Positions 8,298-15,982 of a DNA stretch of 64,000 nt are shown here, in pieces. The notes below the pieces were generated by a model, which saw nothing but the letters and a program-made list of their open reading frames with translations, made no database searches and was not told the DNA's origin. Source of the DNA: Labrys okinawensis. Lineage in GTDB: Bacteria; Pseudomonadota; Alphaproteobacteria; Rhizobiales; Labraceae. The stretch lies in assembly GCF_002982075.1 (NCBI RefSeq), contig NZ_PUEJ01000011.1, positions 1 through 64,000 of the forward strand. The letters are read 5' to 3'. Position 1 is the stretch's first letter. Each line of letters begins with the position of its first letter. The translations under genes were made by a program, and so were the position numbers.

Positions 8298-9305
8298 ATG
8301 TCACAGGACAGAACCGCAGGGGGGGCCGTTTCGGATCGAGGCGCCCGTGCAGGCTTCGATTTCTCTCGCCACATGAACGAATTGAGCCTGTTCGCAGCAA
8401 TCATCGTGCTCTACGTGGTGTTCACGGCCAGCGCCACCGGCTTCCTTTCGTTCAACAACCAGATCAACATCCTGCGCGATGCCGCCACGATCGGCATCGC
8501 CGCCTGGGCGGCGACACTGATCATCATCGCCGGCGAGATCGACGTGAGCGTCGGCCCGATGGTGGCCTTCGTCTCGGTGGCGCTGGCCTATTTCCTGCAG
8601 TGGGGCGTGCCGACAGTGCCGGCCTTCGCCCTGGCTGTCGTGGTCGGCGGCCTCTTGGGCTCGATCGCCGGCGTGTTGAGGGCGTTTTTCGACGTGCCCT
8701 CCTTCGTGGCCACGCTCGGCCTGTGGAGCGCGCTGCGCGGCATTGCCCTGTTCATCACCGATGCCCTGCCGGTGTCGATCGGGCGCAATGATATCGTTGA
8801 CGCGCTCGACCGGCCGGTCCTGGGGGTTCCGCCTGCTGCGATCATCATGCTGGTGCTCTTCGGCGTCTTTGCCTTCGTCAGCCGCAAGACCGCCTTCGGC
8901 CGCAGCGTCTTCGCCATTGGCGGCAATGCGCAGGCCGCCTTCCTGAGCGGTATCAATGTCGGCCGCATCCGGGTCATGCTGTTCGCCATCGGCGGTGCCA
9001 TGGCCGCTGTCACCGGTATCCTTCTGGTCTCGCGGCTCGGCTCGGGCAATGCCACCGCCGCGAGCGGCCTGGAGTTCGACGTCATCGCCGCCGTCGTCGT
9101 CGGCGGTACCTCGCTCTCGGGTGGGCGAGGCTCGATGCTCGGCACGCTGCTCGGCGTTCTCGTCATCACCCTGATCGGCAACGGCCTGGTGTTGCTGGGC
9201 ATCAACCCCTTCTTCCAGCAGGTCGTGCGCGGCTTGATCATCGTCATCGCCGTGCTGGCCAACATCCAGGCCATCAAGCGCTCCATGGCGCGAAACAAGG
9301 GCTAG
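8298..9305 (+). CDS. Sugar ABC transporter permease (RbsC-like)
   Basis: A 335-residue membrane protein with about eight to ten hydrophobic helices and the family hallmark GEIDVSVGPMVAFVSVALAY near residue 75, plus VVVGGTSLSGGRGSMLGTLLG near the C-terminus, the loop that contacts the ATPase. It forms the homodimeric channel for the sugar delivered by the binding protein at 5731. GAGGA lies just upstream of its ATG, 12 bp after the ATPase stop; the mutarotase follows after 3 bp, so these genes form one transcript. Confidence 0.93.
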   Translation: MSQDRTAGGAVSDRGARAGFDFSRHMNELSLFAAIIVLYVVFTASATGFLSFNNQINILRDAATIGIAAWAATLIIIAGEIDVSVGPMVAFVSVALAYFLQWGVPTVPAFALAVVVGGLLGSIAGVLRAFFDVPSFVATLGLWSALRGIALFITDALPVSIGRNDIVDALDRPVLGVPPAAIIMLVLFGVFAFVSRKTAFGRSVFAIGGNAQAAFLSGINVGRIRVMLFAIGGAMAAVTGILLVSRLGSGNATAASGLEFDVIAAVVVGGTSLSGGRGSMLGTLLGVLVITLIGNGLVLLGINPFFQQVVRGLIIVIAVLANIQAIKRSMARNKG

Positions 9306-9308
9306 GAC

Positions 9309-10244
9309 ATGCCGGTTGTCGATCTCCAGCACGGCTGCCTGCGGGCGCAATTGTCGACGGCAGGGGGGCTCGTCCTCGGCCTATGGTGGGAGGACGAGGG
9401 CGTAGCCGTTCCTCTCCTGCGGCCGGCGCCCTCGTCGGACGCCGACGCCCTATCCTCGGCCTGCTACCCGCTGGTGCCGTTCGGCAATCGCGTCAGGGAT
9501 AACCGGTTCCGTTTCGAGGGGCGGGACCATGTCCTGGAACCGAACACGGATTGGGACAGGCACTATCTGCACGGGGAGGGCTGGCAGGCTGGTTGGCGCA
9601 TCACCGCACAGGACCCGGCGGGCCTTGCGATGGTGTTCTCGCATACAGGAGGCGGCACACCCTACGTCTACGAGGCCGAGCAGCGTTTCGCCCTCGCCGG
9701 CGGGGCCTTTGAAATGCAATTGTCCGTGACCAACCGCGGCAGCGCGCCGCTGCCGTACGGATTGGGATGGCATCCCTATTTCCCGCTGACGCCGGCCACG
9801 ACGCTGATGGCGAGGACGACCGCGCTGTGGACGGAAGTGGAGGAATGGCTCCCCGGCGAGCCCATCGCCATTCCCGAGGAGCTCGACTTTTCCGCCCCTC
9901 GTTCCATTCCGGATCGATGGATCAATAATGGTTTGCAGGATTGGGATGGCCTTGCTGTGATCACCTGGCCGGAACGGAACATGCAGCTTCGCTTCGAGGC
10001 CGATCCCGTATTCAGGCATGCCTTCCTCTTTGTTTCCACTACCGAATTCGATCCTTCCTTCCGGCGGAACTATTTCTGCTTCGAGCCGATGTCGCACTTG
10101 GCCAATGGCCATAACCTGCCGGACCTGGGAGATCTCACGATTCTCAAGCCTGGGGAGACATTGGCCGGCAGCGTTCGGTTTCGACCGCAACATCTTTCCG
10201 GCCGGCCGCTTCAGGGCGGTGACCATCTCCGCCAAAGCGCCTGA
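9309..10244 (+). CDS. Aldose 1-epimerase (mutarotase) family protein
   Basis: The 311-residue protein has the beta-supersandwich mutarotase features: the conserved NRVRDNRFRF, a catalytic-type His in YLHGEGW, the second His in GLGWHPYF and the conserved acidic residue in CFEPMSH. These enzymes interconvert alpha and beta anomers of aldoses in the cytoplasm. Placed between a sugar importer and sugar-oxidising enzymes, it would supply the anomer used by the next dehydrogenase. The exact sugar is unknown, though galactose-type aldoses fit the presence of dgoD. It starts 3 bp after the permease stop. Confidence 0.88.
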   Translation: MPVVDLQHGCLRAQLSTAGGLVLGLWWEDEGVAVPLLRPAPSSDADALSSACYPLVPFGNRVRDNRFRFEGRDHVLEPNTDWDRHYLHGEGWQAGWRITAQDPAGLAMVFSHTGGGTPYVYEAEQRFALAGGAFEMQLSVTNRGSAPLPYGLGWHPYFPLTPATTLMARTTALWTEVEEWLPGEPIAIPEELDFSAPRSIPDRWINNGLQDWDGLAVITWPERNMQLRFEADPVFRHAFLFVSTTEFDPSFRRNYFCFEPMSHLANGHNLPDLGDLTILKPGETLAGSVRFRPQHLSGRPLQGGDHLRQSA

Positions 10245-10259
10245 GCCCTGGAGGCCGCG

Positions 10260-11891
10260 ATGTCCGACAGGGGGCAGTTCGATTTCATCATCGTCGGAGG
10301 TGGCAGCGCGGCCTGTGTCGTCGCCTCCCATCTCGTCGGGCGGGCCAAGGCGCGGGTGCTGCTGATCGAGCGCGGGCCGGCGAAGGCCAGCCCGATCATC
10401 GACATTCCGGCCGGCTATATGAAGTTCCTGGCCAAGGATACCTATCTGGCCATGCACAAGACCGCGCCACAGCCCCAGCTCGACGGGCGCGGGCCGATCG
10501 TGCCGCAGGGGCGCGTGCTCGGCGGCGGCAGCACCGTCAATGCCATGGTGTATATGCGCGGCCAGCCCGGCGACTATGCGCGCTGGAATGCAGCCGTGAC
10601 CGCGCCCGGCGCCGCCAATGACGGCGCCTGGTCCTATGAGGACATGCTGACTTATTTCAGGGCGCAGGAGGACAATGATCACCTGGCCGACACCTTCCAT
10701 GGCGTCGGCGGTCCGCTCAAGGTCTCGCATCTCGGCCATACCAGCCCGATGACGCGGACCTATGTGAAGACGCTGCAAGGCATGGGTATCCCTTATAATC
10801 CCGATTTCAACGGCGCTTCCCAATTCGGCGCCGGCTTCATGCAGCACACCATCGACTGGGCCACCCGCCGGCGCTGCAGCGCCGTCACGGCCTTTCTCGC
10901 CCCGGTGATGCGTGATCCCCGCCTGACCATCGTGACCGATGCGACGGTGACGGGGATCCGCATCGAGCAGGGCCGTGCGGTCGGCGTCGGCTATCTGCAG
11001 GGCGGGAGCCGCCATAAAGCGGAGGCCGGCACTGAAGTGATCCTGGCAGCCGGGGCCTACCAGACGCCGAAGCTTCTGATGCTGTCGGGCGTCGGCCCCG
11101 AGGACGAGCTCTCCCGTCACGGTATCGCCGCCAAGGTTGTACTGCCCGGCGTCGGGCGCAACCTCCAGGACCACTACGAGTGTCCCGTCGTCGCCACGAC
11201 GCGGGGAAGCTTCGGCTACTATCGCCAGGACCGCGGTTGGCCGATGATCAAGGCCGGCCTGCAATATCTGCTGTTCGGCACGGGGCCGGCCTCGACCACC
11301 GGCGTGGAAACCTGCGCCTTCTTCGATCCGACCGGGAGCAGTGCCGAACCGACCATCCAGATGTTCTGCGTGCCGACAGTCTATCTCGACAGGGACGTGA
11401 TGGGCACCGACCCTGGCGATGGCGTCACCATCAATTCGCTGCTGCTGCGGCCCAAGGCGCGCGGCCGCGTGACGCTCGCCAGCACTGATCCTCTCGCCGA
11501 CCCCATCATCGACACCCAGATCTTCGGCCATCCCGACGACCTTGCCACGACGATGGCCGGATTCCGCTTTGCGCGGCAGGTGCTGGCTGCCGCGCCCCTG
11601 CGCGACCTGATCGACAAGGAGATCTTCCCAGGTCCCGCCGTGACGAACGACCAGGCGATCGCCGCCCATTGCCGGCGTACGGTCAAGACGGGATATCATC
11701 CCGTCGGGACCTGCAGGATGGGCCACGATGCCGATCCCGAGGCGGTTCTCACGCCCGATCTGCGGGTGCGTGGGATCGAGGGCCTCAGGGTCGTTGACGC
11801 CTCGATCATGCCGGCCATCGTCAGCGGCAACACCAATGCCGCCGTGCTCGCTGCGGCGGGGAAGGCCGCGGACCTCATCCTTCATTCATGA
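10260..11891 (+). CDS. GMC-family FAD-dependent oxidoreductase
   Basis: The 543-residue protein has the FAD-binding start FDFIIVGGGSAACVVASHL (GxGxxG-type, residues 6-24), the GMC signature GRVLGGGSTVNAMVYMRG, the second signature ASIMPAIVSGNTNAAVL, and the active-site His in HPVGTCRMG. The proton-relay position after SGNT is Asn. GMC enzymes oxidise alcohols, aldoses or choline; many accept sugars. No signal peptide is seen, so it should be cytoplasmic. GGAGGCCGCG lies just before its ATG. In this operon it probably oxidises the imported sugar or a derived alcohol. It is related in layout, but not closely identical, to the second GMC protein at 24749. Confidence 0.88.
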   Translation: MSDRGQFDFIIVGGGSAACVVASHLVGRAKARVLLIERGPAKASPIIDIPAGYMKFLAKDTYLAMHKTAPQPQLDGRGPIVPQGRVLGGGSTVNAMVYMRGQPGDYARWNAAVTAPGAANDGAWSYEDMLTYFRAQEDNDHLADTFHGVGGPLKVSHLGHTSPMTRTYVKTLQGMGIPYNPDFNGASQFGAGFMQHTIDWATRRRCSAVTAFLAPVMRDPRLTIVTDATVTGIRIEQGRAVGVGYLQGGSRHKAEAGTEVILAAGAYQTPKLLMLSGVGPEDELSRHGIAAKVVLPGVGRNLQDHYECPVVATTRGSFGYYRQDRGWPMIKAGLQYLLFGTGPASTTGVETCAFFDPTGSSAEPTIQMFCVPTVYLDRDVMGTDPGDGVTINSLLLRPKARGRVTLASTDPLADPIIDTQIFGHPDDLATTMAGFRFARQVLAAAPLRDLIDKEIFPGPAVTNDQAIAAHCRRTVKTGYHPVGTCRMGHDADPEAVLTPDLRVRGIEGLRVVDASIMPAIVSGNTNAAVLAAAGKAADLILHS

Positions 11892-11953
11892 ATTGCGGCG
11901 GGCGGCCGGGCCAGGGCCCGGGGCCGATCCCATAGAAACCATTGGATAGTGCC

Positions 11954-13102
11954 ATGAAGATCACCAAGCTGACCACCTTCATCGTCCCGCCGCGCTGGAT
12001 GTTCGTGAAGGTCGAGACCGATGAGGGCCTGTCCGGCTGGGGGGAGGCCGTCGTGGAGGGGCGTGCCCTGACGGTCGAGGCGGCCGTGCACGAATTGGCC
12101 GACTATATCGTCGGCAAGGATCCCATGCTGATCGAAGACCACTGGAACGTACTTTACCGCGGCGGTTTCTATCGCGGCGGCGCAGTGCACATGAGCGCGC
12201 TCGCCGGCATCGACCAGGCCTTGTGGGACATCAAGGGCAGGGCGCTGGGACAGCCGATCCACGCCTTGTTGGGCGGCCAGTGCCGCGACAAGATCAAGGT
12301 CTATTCCTGGATCGGCGGCGACCGCCCGGCCGACATCGCCAGCAATGCCAAGGAAGCGGTGGCGCGCGGCTTCAAGGCGATCAAGCTCAACGGTTCGGAG
12401 GAGATGCAGATCGTCGACACGCACGACAAGATCGACAGGGCGGTCGCGACCATTGCCACCGTGCGCGAGGCGATCGGACCCCATGTCGGCATCGGCGTGG
12501 ATTTCCACGGCCGGGTCCACCGCCCGATGGCCAAGGTGCTGGCCAAGGAGCTTGATCCCTACAAGCTCCTGTTCATCGAGGAGCCCGTCCTTTCCGAACA
12601 CAAGGAGGCGCTCAAGGAGATCGCCAATCATTGTTCCACGCCGATCGCGCTCGGCGAACGGCTCTATTCGCGCTGGGACTTCAAGGGCGTGCTGGCGGAT
12701 GGCTATGTCGACATCCTCCAGCCCGATCTGTCGCATGCCGGGGGCATCAGTGAGTGCCGCAAGATCGCCACCATGGCCGAGGCCTATGACGTGGCGCTTG
12801 CGCCGCATTGCCCGCTGGGTCCGATCGCGCTCGCGGCCTGCCTTCAGGTCGATGCTGTCAGCTACAATGCCTTCATCCAGGAGCAGAGCCTCGGCATCCA
12901 TTACAACGAGGGCAACGACATTCTCGACTACATCTCCAACAAGGGGGTGTTCCACTATGAGGATGGCTTCGTCTCCATCCCGCAGGGGCCCGGCCTGGGG
13001 GTCGAGGTCAACGAGGACTATGTGACGGAGCGCGCCCGGCAGGGCCATCGCTGGCGCAATCCGGTCTGGCGCCACGAGGATGGCAGCGTGGCTGAATGGT
13101 AG
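11954..13102 (+). CDS. dgoD: D-galactonate dehydratase (enolase superfamily)
   Basis: The 382-residue protein has the same length as E. coli DgoD and a very similar start (MKITKLTTF, RWMFVKVETDEG). Magnesium ligands fall at Asp183, Glu209 and Glu235, and the two catalytic histidines at His185 (DFHGR) and His285 (APHCPLGP), matching the E. coli numbering. It dehydrates D-galactonate to 2-dehydro-3-deoxy-D-galactonate in the De Ley-Doudoroff route. I use the ATG at 11954; a TTG 12 nt earlier is less likely. No dgoK or dgoA partner is in the window, so the next steps must be encoded elsewhere. A related sugar acid as substrate cannot be excluded. Confidence 0.87.
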   Translation: MKITKLTTFIVPPRWMFVKVETDEGLSGWGEAVVEGRALTVEAAVHELADYIVGKDPMLIEDHWNVLYRGGFYRGGAVHMSALAGIDQALWDIKGRALGQPIHALLGGQCRDKIKVYSWIGGDRPADIASNAKEAVARGFKAIKLNGSEEMQIVDTHDKIDRAVATIATVREAIGPHVGIGVDFHGRVHRPMAKVLAKELDPYKLLFIEEPVLSEHKEALKEIANHCSTPIALGERLYSRWDFKGVLADGYVDILQPDLSHAGGISECRKIATMAEAYDVALAPHCPLGPIALAACLQVDAVSYNAFIQEQSLGIHYNEGNDILDYISNKGVFHYEDGFVSIPQGPGLGVEVNEDYVTERARQGHRWRNPVWRHEDGSVAEW

Positions 13103-13115
13103 GGGTGAAACGGCG

Positions 13116-13892
13116 ATGGCGGGTCGACTGACAGGCAAGCGTATTCTGGTGACGGGTGCCGCCCAGGGCATCGGATTGGCGATGGTGCGGGCGTTCCTGG
13201 ACGAAGGGGCAGCCGTTTTCCTGATCGATCGGGACGAAGCGCTTCTTGCCGATGTGAGCAACGAATTGGCGGGTCAGGGCGCGCCGATCGCTCACCGGGC
13301 CGTTGATATCACCGACGAGCAGGGCATTGCGCGTGCCGTTTCACAGGCTGCCTCGACGATCGGTGAGATCAACGCCCTCGTCAACAATGCCGGCATCAAT
13401 GTTTTCGCCGAGCCGTTGCAAACGACGGACGAAGAGTGGCAGCGATGCTTCGACGTCAATCTCAAGGGGGCCTGGAACTGCTGCAAGGCGGTCCTGCCGG
13501 GGATGATTGCGGGCGATGGCGGCGTCATTCTGAACATCGCTTCGACGCATGCCTTCACCATTATCCCCCACACCTTCCCCTATCCCCTGGCCAAGCACGC
13601 CTTGCTCGGCATGACCAAGTCGCTGGCGCTGGAATATGCCGGCCGCAACGTGCGGGTGAACGCGCTTGCGCCTGGCTATGTCTCGACACAGAAGGTGGTC
13701 GATTACTGGAACAGCTTCCCTGATCCCGAGGCCGCCAGGGCGCAGACGTTGAAGCTGCATCCGGGGGGCCGCATCGCCACGCCCAGGGAAATCGCGCTTG
13801 CCGCGGTGTTCATGATCTCGGACGAATGTCCCTTCATGAACGCAGCCTGCCTGACTGTCGATGGCGGCCTCAGCGTCCAGCAGCATCCCTGA
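13116..13892 (+). CDS. Short-chain dehydrogenase/reductase (SDR), probable sugar dehydrogenase
   Basis: A 258-residue classical SDR: cofactor motif TGAAQGIG near residue 15, NNAG near 92, and the catalytic Ser and Tyr-x-x-x-Lys in IASTHAF and YPLAK with the normal 13-residue spacing. The C-terminal half has PGYVSTQKV and TVDGGLSVQ as in sugar-oxidising SDRs. I use the ATG at 13116, preceded by AGGGGTG, instead of the upstream start inside dgoD. In this operon it is a good candidate for the NAD(P)-dependent oxidation of the imported aldose to its lactone, the step before galactonate. The assignment to a sugar is from context only. Confidence 0.85.
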   Translation: MAGRLTGKRILVTGAAQGIGLAMVRAFLDEGAAVFLIDRDEALLADVSNELAGQGAPIAHRAVDITDEQGIARAVSQAASTIGEINALVNNAGINVFAEPLQTTDEEWQRCFDVNLKGAWNCCKAVLPGMIAGDGGVILNIASTHAFTIIPHTFPYPLAKHALLGMTKSLALEYAGRNVRVNALAPGYVSTQKVVDYWNSFPDPEAARAQTLKLHPGGRIATPREIALAAVFMISDECPFMNAACLTVDGGLSVQQHP

Positions 13893-13964
13893 CCGTCGAG
13901 CTTCCCGCCATCGCCATAGCGAGCGCTGGCCAGCTGAACCTGAGAAGTGGCGGGAAATTATATA

Positions 13965-14340
13965 TCGGCCTTATCAAACCTCTGGCGACGTTGAGGGCGA
14001 TCTCGTCGACATGACGCTGCATGGTGTCGGTATTGGCGAAGGGCAACGCCAGCGCGGCTCCTGTTCCGAGCGCGGGGCAGATGGCGCCGAACAGGGAGGC
14101 GCTCTCATAGCGCTGATCGGCGGGTTGGATCGGTCGCGTGCCCCGCCGCGCCCACTGCCGGACGAGGCCGTTCTTCTGCCCGATACGGGCTTCGTCTTGA
14201 TCCGAAGGACGCGCAGCGAAACCAGATCTCGGTCTTCTTCTTGCGGATCAAGTCCGCGAGGTGGGCCGCGAGCGTACGCAGGAGGTTTTTTGAACGCCTG
14301 GATGACCTTGCTGTTTTGCTTGGGATGTCGTGGCCTGGCT
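13965..14340 (-). mobile_element. IS630-family transposase remnant
   Basis: The minus strand reads pieces of an IS630 DDE transposase in three frames: PRHPKQNSKVIQAFKK (around 14335-14290), then NLLRTLAAHLADLIRKKKTE after a frameshift at a T6 run near 14287, then DEARIGQKNGLVRQWARRG and RYESASLFGAICPALGTG after a second frameshift near 14215. The sequence ends near DEIALNVARG, before the final catalytic Glu region. The N-terminal helix-turn-helix is missing and no terminal repeats were found. The rest of the 788-bp gap 13893-14680 contains only the operator-like region described at 14594. Confidence 0.85.
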
Positions 14341-14593
14341 TTCCACGAGCTGGACCGGTTCCACCTGCTGCGCAGCCGAAGATGATCGTCGCGGATCTGA
14401 CACTGGACGAGACGATTCTGGCAGCGGTCGTCATGGGGCTCAAAGGACTGCGTCAGCAAACCTTTTAAGTCCGCACGCGGTGGTGCCTGTGTCGAGCATG
14501 TGAAATCGGAACCTGGGCTGTCCCTCCCAAATGCCAGCACACATCGGCGACAAAAGGCCATTGCGTCCCGCCCCGATCTCCTTTATATCCGTA

Positions 14594-14628
14594 TTGAAAT
14601 GAATATCACATAGTGAAATTTATTTCAA
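14594..14628. promoter_or_regulatory. Operator-like inverted repeats upstream of the second sugar operon
   Basis: An AT-rich block 53 bp before the start codon at 14681 contains TGAAATTTATTTCA (14614-14627), a perfect 6-2-6 inverted repeat, and a further TGAAAT half-site at 14595-14600. Together they make three copies of the half-site. The outer arms TTGAAATGAA (14594) and TTTATTTCAA (14619) also pair with one mismatch. The SorC-type regulator encoded inside the operon (18542) is the obvious candidate to bind it. Confidence 0.4.
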
Positions 14629-14680
14629 TTTTAAAAACAACACCGGGAGACAGCCCGGCGAACACCATCGGGAGGTGAGG

Positions 14681-15703
14681 ATGGCCATCAGGAATTGGCT
14701 CATCGGAGTGGCCGCGAGCGCGGCTTTCGTGTCTGGCGCGAGCGCGCAGGCAGACAGCAAGTTCCGTTGCAAGGAAGGCGAGACCTATGTGATGAACGTC
14801 ATGGTCTCGGGGGTGGAATATTGGTTCCCGGTCTATGAAGCCTTCAAGCAGGCCGCCCAGTCGATGGGCTGCAAGACCGCCTATACCGGCACGCCGGAAT
14901 ATGACGTCACCAAGCAGATCGCGAGCTTCGACCAGGCTCTGGCCAAGAACCCGGCCGGCATCCTGGTGCATCCGATGAATTCGGATCCTTTCATCGAGCC
15001 GATCAACCGCGCGGTGGATTCCGGCGTCTCCGTGGTGACCTTCGCGGCCGACTCACCCAACTCCAAGCGCGCTTCCTATGTCACCTCCGACAACAACCGG
15101 GAGGGCAGCGCCGCCGCCGACATGGTCGCCAAGGCGCTGGACGGCAAGGGCGACTATGCCGTCCTGGAAAACCCGGGGCAGGACAATCATGACAAGCGCG
15201 TCGCCGCCTTCATCGCCCGCATGGGCGAGAAATATCCCGGCATGAAGCTGGTCGGCCGCGCAGCCACCAACCAGGACCCGACCAAGGCCTATCAGGCGGT
15301 GCAGTCCCTGGCCCAGGCCAATCCCAATCTCGCCGCCTTGTTCATGCCCGAGGCCAATTCGGCCCTGGGAGCAGCCCAGGCCTCCCAGGAGCTCGGCGGC
15401 AAGATCAAGGTGATGACCGCCGACGTGAACGCCAAGATCCTCGACATGATCAAGGCCGGCCAGGTCTTCGGCTCGGTCAACCCCAACCAGGGCATCCAGG
15501 GCTATATGGGCTTCATGCTGCTGTTCATGGCCAAGCACCCTGACCTGATCGACCCGATGAACGACTGGAAGCGTGCCGGCTACAACCCGATGGGCGTGCC
15601 CTTCGTCGACAACGGCTTTGCCATCGTGTCCAAGGACAATGCCGACGACTTCTACTGGGACGCTTATCTCAAGCGCCGCGGCACCAAGGGCATCGAGGAA
15701 TAA
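14681..15703 (+). CDS. Sugar/polyol ABC transporter substrate-binding protein (CUT2)
   Basis: A 340-residue periplasmic binding protein with a signal peptide (MAIRNWLIGVAASAAF, cut likely after GASA). The mature part has the two-domain ribose-binding fold with EYDVTKQIASFDQALAKNP, GILVHPMNSDPFIEPINRAV and the C-terminal YNPMGVPFVDNGFAIV. GGAGG sits 5 nt before this ATG; a GTG six nt upstream is a less likely start. Its gene is separated from the ATPase by 279 bp with a REP-like repeat, which may give the binding protein a higher expression level. Ligand unknown; a polyol or rare sugar is inferred from the enzymes downstream. Confidence 0.9.
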   Translation: MAIRNWLIGVAASAAFVSGASAQADSKFRCKEGETYVMNVMVSGVEYWFPVYEAFKQAAQSMGCKTAYTGTPEYDVTKQIASFDQALAKNPAGILVHPMNSDPFIEPINRAVDSGVSVVTFAADSPNSKRASYVTSDNNREGSAAADMVAKALDGKGDYAVLENPGQDNHDKRVAAFIARMGEKYPGMKLVGRAATNQDPTKAYQAVQSLAQANPNLAALFMPEANSALGAAQASQELGGKIKVMTADVNAKILDMIKAGQVFGSVNPNQGIQGYMGFMLLFMAKHPDLIDPMNDWKRAGYNPMGVPFVDNGFAIVSKDNADDFYWDAYLKRRGTKGIEE

Positions 15704-15831
15704 TCGGGGCGCTCTTCGGACCCGCCTGTAAGCGCAACGTTCTCAGGCGGCGCTGAAGTCCGGAAAGCGCAGTGCGACCCCTCATTCGGCGCTTCGCGCC
15801 ACCTCTAGTCAACTCAAGAGAGTTGACGACA

Positions 15832-15898
15832 CCCGCAAGGGGAGAAGGTGATTGGCGAGCGTTGCGCCATCCAAAAGATTGCCTTCTCCCCTTGCGGG
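15832..15898. repeat. REP-like inverted repeat
   Basis: Arms at 15832-15848 and 15882-15898 are perfect 17-bp inverted copies starting CCCGCAAGGGGAG. They surround 33 bp. Elements of this kind are dispersed in many alphaproteobacterial genomes. Its place between the binding-protein gene and the ATPase gene fits a role in mRNA 3'-end stability or partial termination. The remaining spacer sequence has no recognisable gene. Confidence 0.75.
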
Positions 15899-15982
15899 AG
15901 AAGGTGCCGGCAGGCGGATGAGGGGTTGCGTTGCCCTATCCGGACATCAGCCCCCACCCCTCTTCCAAGACGAAGACCGGCC

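Noticed and set aside
11881..11941. GC-rich hairpin-like sequence after the first GMC gene
   Set aside because: It can fold but has no T-run and sits between genes that look co-transcribed, so I do not call a terminator.
13861..14385. Plus-strand 174-codon ORF after the SDR gene
   Set aside because: It is antisense to the IS630 remnant, has no homology pattern and no ribosome binding site.
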